Assembly (NCBI GenBank): GCA_030746455.1
Contig: JASLMQ010000947.1
Coordinates: forward strand, 1-17,647
DNA: 17,647 nt
Direction of reading: 5' to 3'
Source of the DNA: Candidatus Latescibacterota bacterium
Lineage (GTDB): Bacteria > Latescibacterota > UBA2968 > GCA-2709665
Made by a program: the position numbers and the translations under genes. The notes beneath the pieces are model-generated. The model made no database searches, was not told the DNA's origin, and worked only from the letters and a program-made list of their open reading frames with translations. This document shows positions 14,880 to 17,647 of the stretch, in pieces (position 1 is the stretch's first letter; every line of letters starts with the position of its first letter).

Positions 14880-16385
14880 ATGGCAAGCGGCACGAACGCC
14901 CAGAATCCGAACATCGTCTTCATCCACGCCGAGAGCATGGACGGCCGCATGATGGGCTGCATGGGCCATCCGGCCCTGCGCAACGCCACACCGAACCTGG
15001 ACCGCCTGGCCGAGAGGGGCGTGCTGTTCACCAATGCCTACACGAACTGCCCGGTGTGCAACCCGTCGCGCGCGAGCATGTGGAGCGGGAAGTACCCCAA
15101 CCACTACGACTGCTGGAACAACCACGAGGGCCTGCGTGACGGGGTGCCCACCTTTCAGACGACGTTCGACAGCGCGGGCTACCGGACCGCGGCCATCGGG
15201 CCGCTCGACTACAGCTACGGCAAGCACTCCATTCGCGATCGGGTGGGCTCGTGGACCCGGTCCGCCTGTATCCGACGCCCGATCTCGCGTACACCGATGC
15301 CCCAGGTGGCCGAGAACGGGACGCTGAACGGCGGAGACTGGAACCGGACCTACGAATCGATGGGGTTCATCCGGGACGCGGCCGCCGCGAAGGTTCCGTT
15401 AATGCTTTACCTGACCACGGGCTTGGTGCACCCGGCCTTTACGGCGGAGCCCCGGGCCATGGCGCGGATCGACGAGAAGGAGATCGACATCCCGCCCGGG
15501 CTGGGACCGGTGGACGGCAGCGGCCATCCCGTGATGGACTACATCCGGATTACCAAGAACTGCGACCACCCGTTCTCAGAGGACCTGGTGCACCAGATCC
15601 GGTACATCTATTTCGCGATGATCGCCGCGCTCGACGACATGGTGGGTCGCGTCCTCCAGACGCTGGACGACCTGGGTCTGAGCGACTCGACCTATGTGGT
15701 CTTCTCGAGCGACCATGGGGAGATGGCCGGCGAACACAATCAGATCCTCAAGCGGACGATGTACGAGTCGTCGGTCCACGTGCCGCTGATCATCCGGGGG
15801 CCCGGCGTTCGCCAGGGCCATACGGTTGACGCGCCCGTGGCGCTGATCGACCTCTACCCGACGCTGATGGATATGGCACGCATCGATTACGCCGACCACG
15901 CGCACAACCCGGGCTATCCGGAGACGATCGACGGGGAATCGCTGATGCCCCAGCTCGTGGGTACGGCGGAGCGGGTGCGCGACTGGGCGTTTTCGGAGTA
16001 CCACGGCGATCGGTGCTGCACCGGGGCCTACATGCTCCGGCAAGGAAGATGGAAGTACGTCAAGTACATAGGGTACGAGCCCCAGCTGTTCGATCTTGTG
16101 GACGATCCGGGAGAGATGGTCGACCTCGCGGCGCAGAGACCGGAGGCCGTGGCGGAGTTGGACGGGATTCTCGAGGGACGCTTTGACTGCGACGGGATCG
16201 ATGCGCGGGCCAAGCGCTACGACAGGGAGAGCTTCCGCCCCTGGAGGGAGAATCAGAAGGCGGCGGGGACCTACGAGGACACGATGGCGATGGTCTATAG
16301 CGGCTTCGACCGGCTCTGCATCGAGGACATCGTGCCGTGGCGCAGGGCAGATGAAGACTTGATCGAGGCATGGCTAGAAGCGTAG
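14880..16385 (+). CDS. sulfatase, arylsulfatase-K-like (possible uronate-2-sulfatase), no signal peptide
   Basis: A 501-residue type I sulfatase that would remove sulfate esters using a formylglycine made from C60 in CNPSR (60-64). Other active-site pieces are GKHSI (K115, H116), H184 in VHPAF, SSDHGE (D278, H279) and K291 in LKRTMYE. Several segments read like animal arylsulfatase K from memory: ESMDGR, NAYTNCPVCNPSRASMWSG, HSIRDRVGSWTR, FSEYHG and WKYVKY. Arylsulfatase K removes 2-O-sulfate from glucuronate. The first metal-ligand position, usually Asp, is E18 here. There is no signal peptide: the protein starts MASGTNAQNPNIVFIHAE, so it is probably cytoplasmic and would act on imported oligosaccharides. 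AAGGAG sits seven bases before the ATG. The next gene is a heparinase-like lyase. No maturase is in view. Confidence 0.9.
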   Translation: MASGTNAQNPNIVFIHAESMDGRMMGCMGHPALRNATPNLDRLAERGVLFTNAYTNCPVCNPSRASMWSGKYPNHYDCWNNHEGLRDGVPTFQTTFDSAGYRTAAIGPLDYSYGKHSIRDRVGSWTRSACIRRPISRTPMPQVAENGTLNGGDWNRTYESMGFIRDAAAAKVPLMLYLTTGLVHPAFTAEPRAMARIDEKEIDIPPGLGPVDGSGHPVMDYIRITKNCDHPFSEDLVHQIRYIYFAMIAALDDMVGRVLQTLDDLGLSDSTYVVFSSDHGEMAGEHNQILKRTMYESSVHVPLIIRGPGVRQGHTVDAPVALIDLYPTLMDMARIDYADHAHNPGYPETIDGESLMPQLVGTAERVRDWAFSEYHGDRCCTGAYMLRQGRWKYVKYIGYEPQLFDLVDDPGEMVDLAAQRPEAVAELDGILEGRFDCDGIDARAKRYDRESFRPWRENQKAAGTYEDTMAMVYSGFDRLCIEDIVPWRRADEDLIEAWLEA

Positions 16386-16402
16386 ACCTCACCCCCTCGT
16401 GT

Positions 16403-16427
16403 CCCCCTCTCCGACACGGAGAGGGGG
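16403..16427. repeat. hairpin CCCCCTCTCC / GGAGAGGGGG
   Basis: A perfect 10-bp stem with a 5-base loop (GACAC), 17 bases after the sulfatase stop. The tail AAGCAGCAATTGG lacks a U-run, so an intrinsic terminator is uncertain. A related CT/AG hairpin follows at 16496-16517. Confidence 0.7.
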
Positions 16428-16495
16428 AAGCAGCAATTGGTGGGGTGACATAGGAACCAGTAGATTGGCCTGGCGAGGGTGACAGCATGCGATCT

Positions 16496-16517
16496 CCTCT
16501 CACGCAAGCGGGAGAGG
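16496..16517. repeat. hairpin CCTCTC / GAGAGG
   Basis: CCTCTC (16496-16501) pairs with GAGAGG (16512-16517), and CGC-AA-GCG inside the loop extends the fold. Its composition resembles the hairpin at 16403, so the two may be ends or copies of one small element. Confidence 0.55.
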
Positions 16518-16606
16518 GGTCAAGAAAGGTAAGAAACCACCGCTCTGCGCCACCGTCCAATCACAATTGGGGCGCAGATTGCCAGCTGGCGGCAGGAGAC
16601 ACACAA

Positions 16607-16614
16607 GAGGGGAG
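16607..16614 (+). promoter_or_regulatory. Shine-Dalgarno supporting a GTG start
   Basis: GAGGGGAG ends seven bases before the GTG at 16622. It supports this start for the heparinase-like gene; no ATG in frame upstream has a comparable site. Confidence 0.65.
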
Positions 16615-16621
16615 TGGGACC

Positions 16622-17647
16622 GTGGACGTGTTTAGGCTGAGGGACGATCGTGTGGTGGAGGAATGGGTGGTGGCCGATGAGGAGGCCATCGGTCAGGTCG
16701 AGCTGCCGATGGAAGTCGGCGATTGGTCCGTGGCTGATGAGATCCGTGCGGAGGTCTACCTGCCTGCGGATGCAGACGGACAGGTCCTGTCCTCCCTGAC
16801 CTCGGGTCAGCGGACCGAGGGAATGAGCGAGGACGACGGCTACCGGTTCAACGCGATCGTCTCGCCCCGAGGTGGCAACATCTGGGAGGGCTGGCGGGAG
16901 TTTCGGTTCCCCGCGGAGTGCTACTATACATGCGGGATTCCCGGGGGCTGGTCCGAGATGGTGTCGGGAAGCCTGTCGGGTCTCGACGGCATCCGGTTCC
17001 GGAACGTGCGTCTGATCCACCGCGAGGTCCGGCCCGGTCCGAGGATGACCGACGAGGGACTGATCGACGCGCTCGACTTGGATCAACCGGGTCTGGAAGC
17101 CGCGCGCGCCGCGGGCTCGGTGGAAGACCAACTTCGGGAGATCGCCGGGCACTTCCGTTCGTCTTCGTTCGACCGGCACCACGTCCCCCGGGAGGAAAGG
17201 GCGGAGGTCGATCCGGCCGCGGCCGACGCTATCCTCGCGGGCGAGATCGCGGGGCAGCATTGGCCGGACGGCATCGACTGGGACGCCAATCCCTATGGCT
17301 ATATCGAGTGGTCGATCGGCGTCCATGGGATGAGCTATCTGAGGCCGCTGGAACGGGCGTGGTACCAGATGCGAGACGCGAAGTACGCCCTGGGAATCGA
17401 GCGCATCCTCGTGGACTGGATGGCGCGCAATCCCGTACCATTCGGTGTACGCGCCGGGGGATTGGCCTGGGGACACTCCCTGGTGGTGGGCAACCGGGCC
17501 TACTCTACGCTGGTGGATGTGTTCGCCGTGGTCTGCGACTGTCCGGAGACGGACGACCGTACGGTCATCGACCTCCTAAAGACCTATTACGAGCACGTGA
17601 TCTACCTGCTGGCCTTCCAGTCGTTCCCACCATCCAACAAGACGATC
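16622..17647 (+). CDS. heparinase II/III-family protein, partial (3' end beyond the window)
   Basis: The frame is open from the GTG at 16622 to the last base, 342 codons with no stop. Residues about 30-145 look like a beta-rich carbohydrate-binding-type domain, containing WEGWREFRFPAE at 88-99 and PGPRMTDEG at 138-146. Residues about 195 onward match the helical N-terminal domain of heparinase II/III lyases: ADAILAGEIAGQHWP, IDWDANPYGYIEWSI, HGMSYLRPLERAWYQM, then KYALGIERILVDWMARNPVP. The catalytic toroid-beta part lies beyond the edge, so lyase activity cannot be checked. No signal peptide is seen: the start is MDVFRLRDDRVVEEW. It follows the sulfatase by 236 bases on the same strand, which fits joint breakdown of a sulfated uronic-acid polysaccharide. 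A mirror-image frame on the minus strand (16520-17476) is a shadow. Confidence 0.82.
   Translation, partial: MDVFRLRDDRVVEEWVVADEEAIGQVELPMEVGDWSVADEIRAEVYLPADADGQVLSSLTSGQRTEGMSEDDGYRFNAIVSPRGGNIWEGWREFRFPAECYYTCGIPGGWSEMVSGSLSGLDGIRFRNVRLIHREVRPGPRMTDEGLIDALDLDQPGLEAARAAGSVEDQLREIAGHFRSSSFDRHHVPREERAEVDPAAADAILAGEIAGQHWPDGIDWDANPYGYIEWSIGVHGMSYLRPLERAWYQMRDAKYALGIERILVDWMARNPVPFGVRAGGLAWGHSLVVGNRAYSTLVDVFAVVCDCPETDDRTVIDLLKTYYEHVIYLLAFQSFPPSNKTI

Noticed and set aside
16520..17476. Minus-strand open frame of 318 codons
   Set aside because: It mirrors the heparinase-like gene, whose + strand frame is open to the window edge, has a strong Shine-Dalgarno and shows family motifs.
1..17647. CRISPR arrays, tRNA or rRNA genes, transposases, prophage genes
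   Set aside because: No regularly spaced direct repeats, no cloverleaf or rRNA sequence and no transposase or phage motifs were seen on either strand.

Overview
The window is a high-GC stretch of a Gram-negative bacterial chromosome. It has a TonB-family protein, an outer- or inner-membrane lipoprotein, several Sec signal peptides, a sulfatase next to a heparinase-like lyase, HEAT-repeat proteins and many short dispersed intergenic repeats. That mix suggests an uncultured lineage of the Latescibacterota, Hydrogenedentota or Poribacteria kind, but this is an impression and no marker gene is present to prove it. Every gene except the hicAB pair is on the + strand.

Region 1 (1-2494) is signalling: a stand-alone receiver-domain response regulator (200-568), then a complete sigma-54-dependent NtrC-type regulator (761-2125), then a 369-base gene-free stretch of dispersed repeats. 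Region 2 (2495-3048) is a minus-strand hicA-hicB toxin-antitoxin pair. The two genes share a 4-base stop/start overlap, sit behind a near-consensus sigma-70 promoter, and end near a possible terminator hairpin. Region 3 (3130-7400) holds an orphan TonB-like energy transducer, a 414-base repeat-bearing gap, and a large two-component-propeller sensor histidine kinase. The kinase is split by a -1 frameshift at a run of seven G preceded by three A. Joining the frames gives exactly fourteen propeller repeats followed by Y_Y_Y, membrane, HisKA and HATPase segments.

Region 4 (7637-14610) is the most intriguing. In order it encodes an exported TPR-like protein, an exported atypical kinase with FAM20C/HipA/PI4K-like active-site motifs, a lipoprotein metallophosphoesterase with C-terminal HEAT repeats, and an Npt/ATP-ADP-carrier-like MFS transporter, also with C-terminal HEAT repeats. 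I infer that these could form an extracytoplasmic phosphorylation system: kinase, phosphatase, and a carrier that might supply or recover nucleotide. The individual family calls are well supported by motifs. The joint function is a hypothesis.

Region 5 (14880-17647) is a carbohydrate module: an arylsulfatase-K-like sulfatase without a signal peptide, then the first 342 codons of a heparinase II/III-family protein that runs off the right edge. Arylsulfatase K is a glucuronate-2-sulfatase, so the pair fits breakdown of a sulfated uronic-acid polysaccharide. The substrate itself is inferred.
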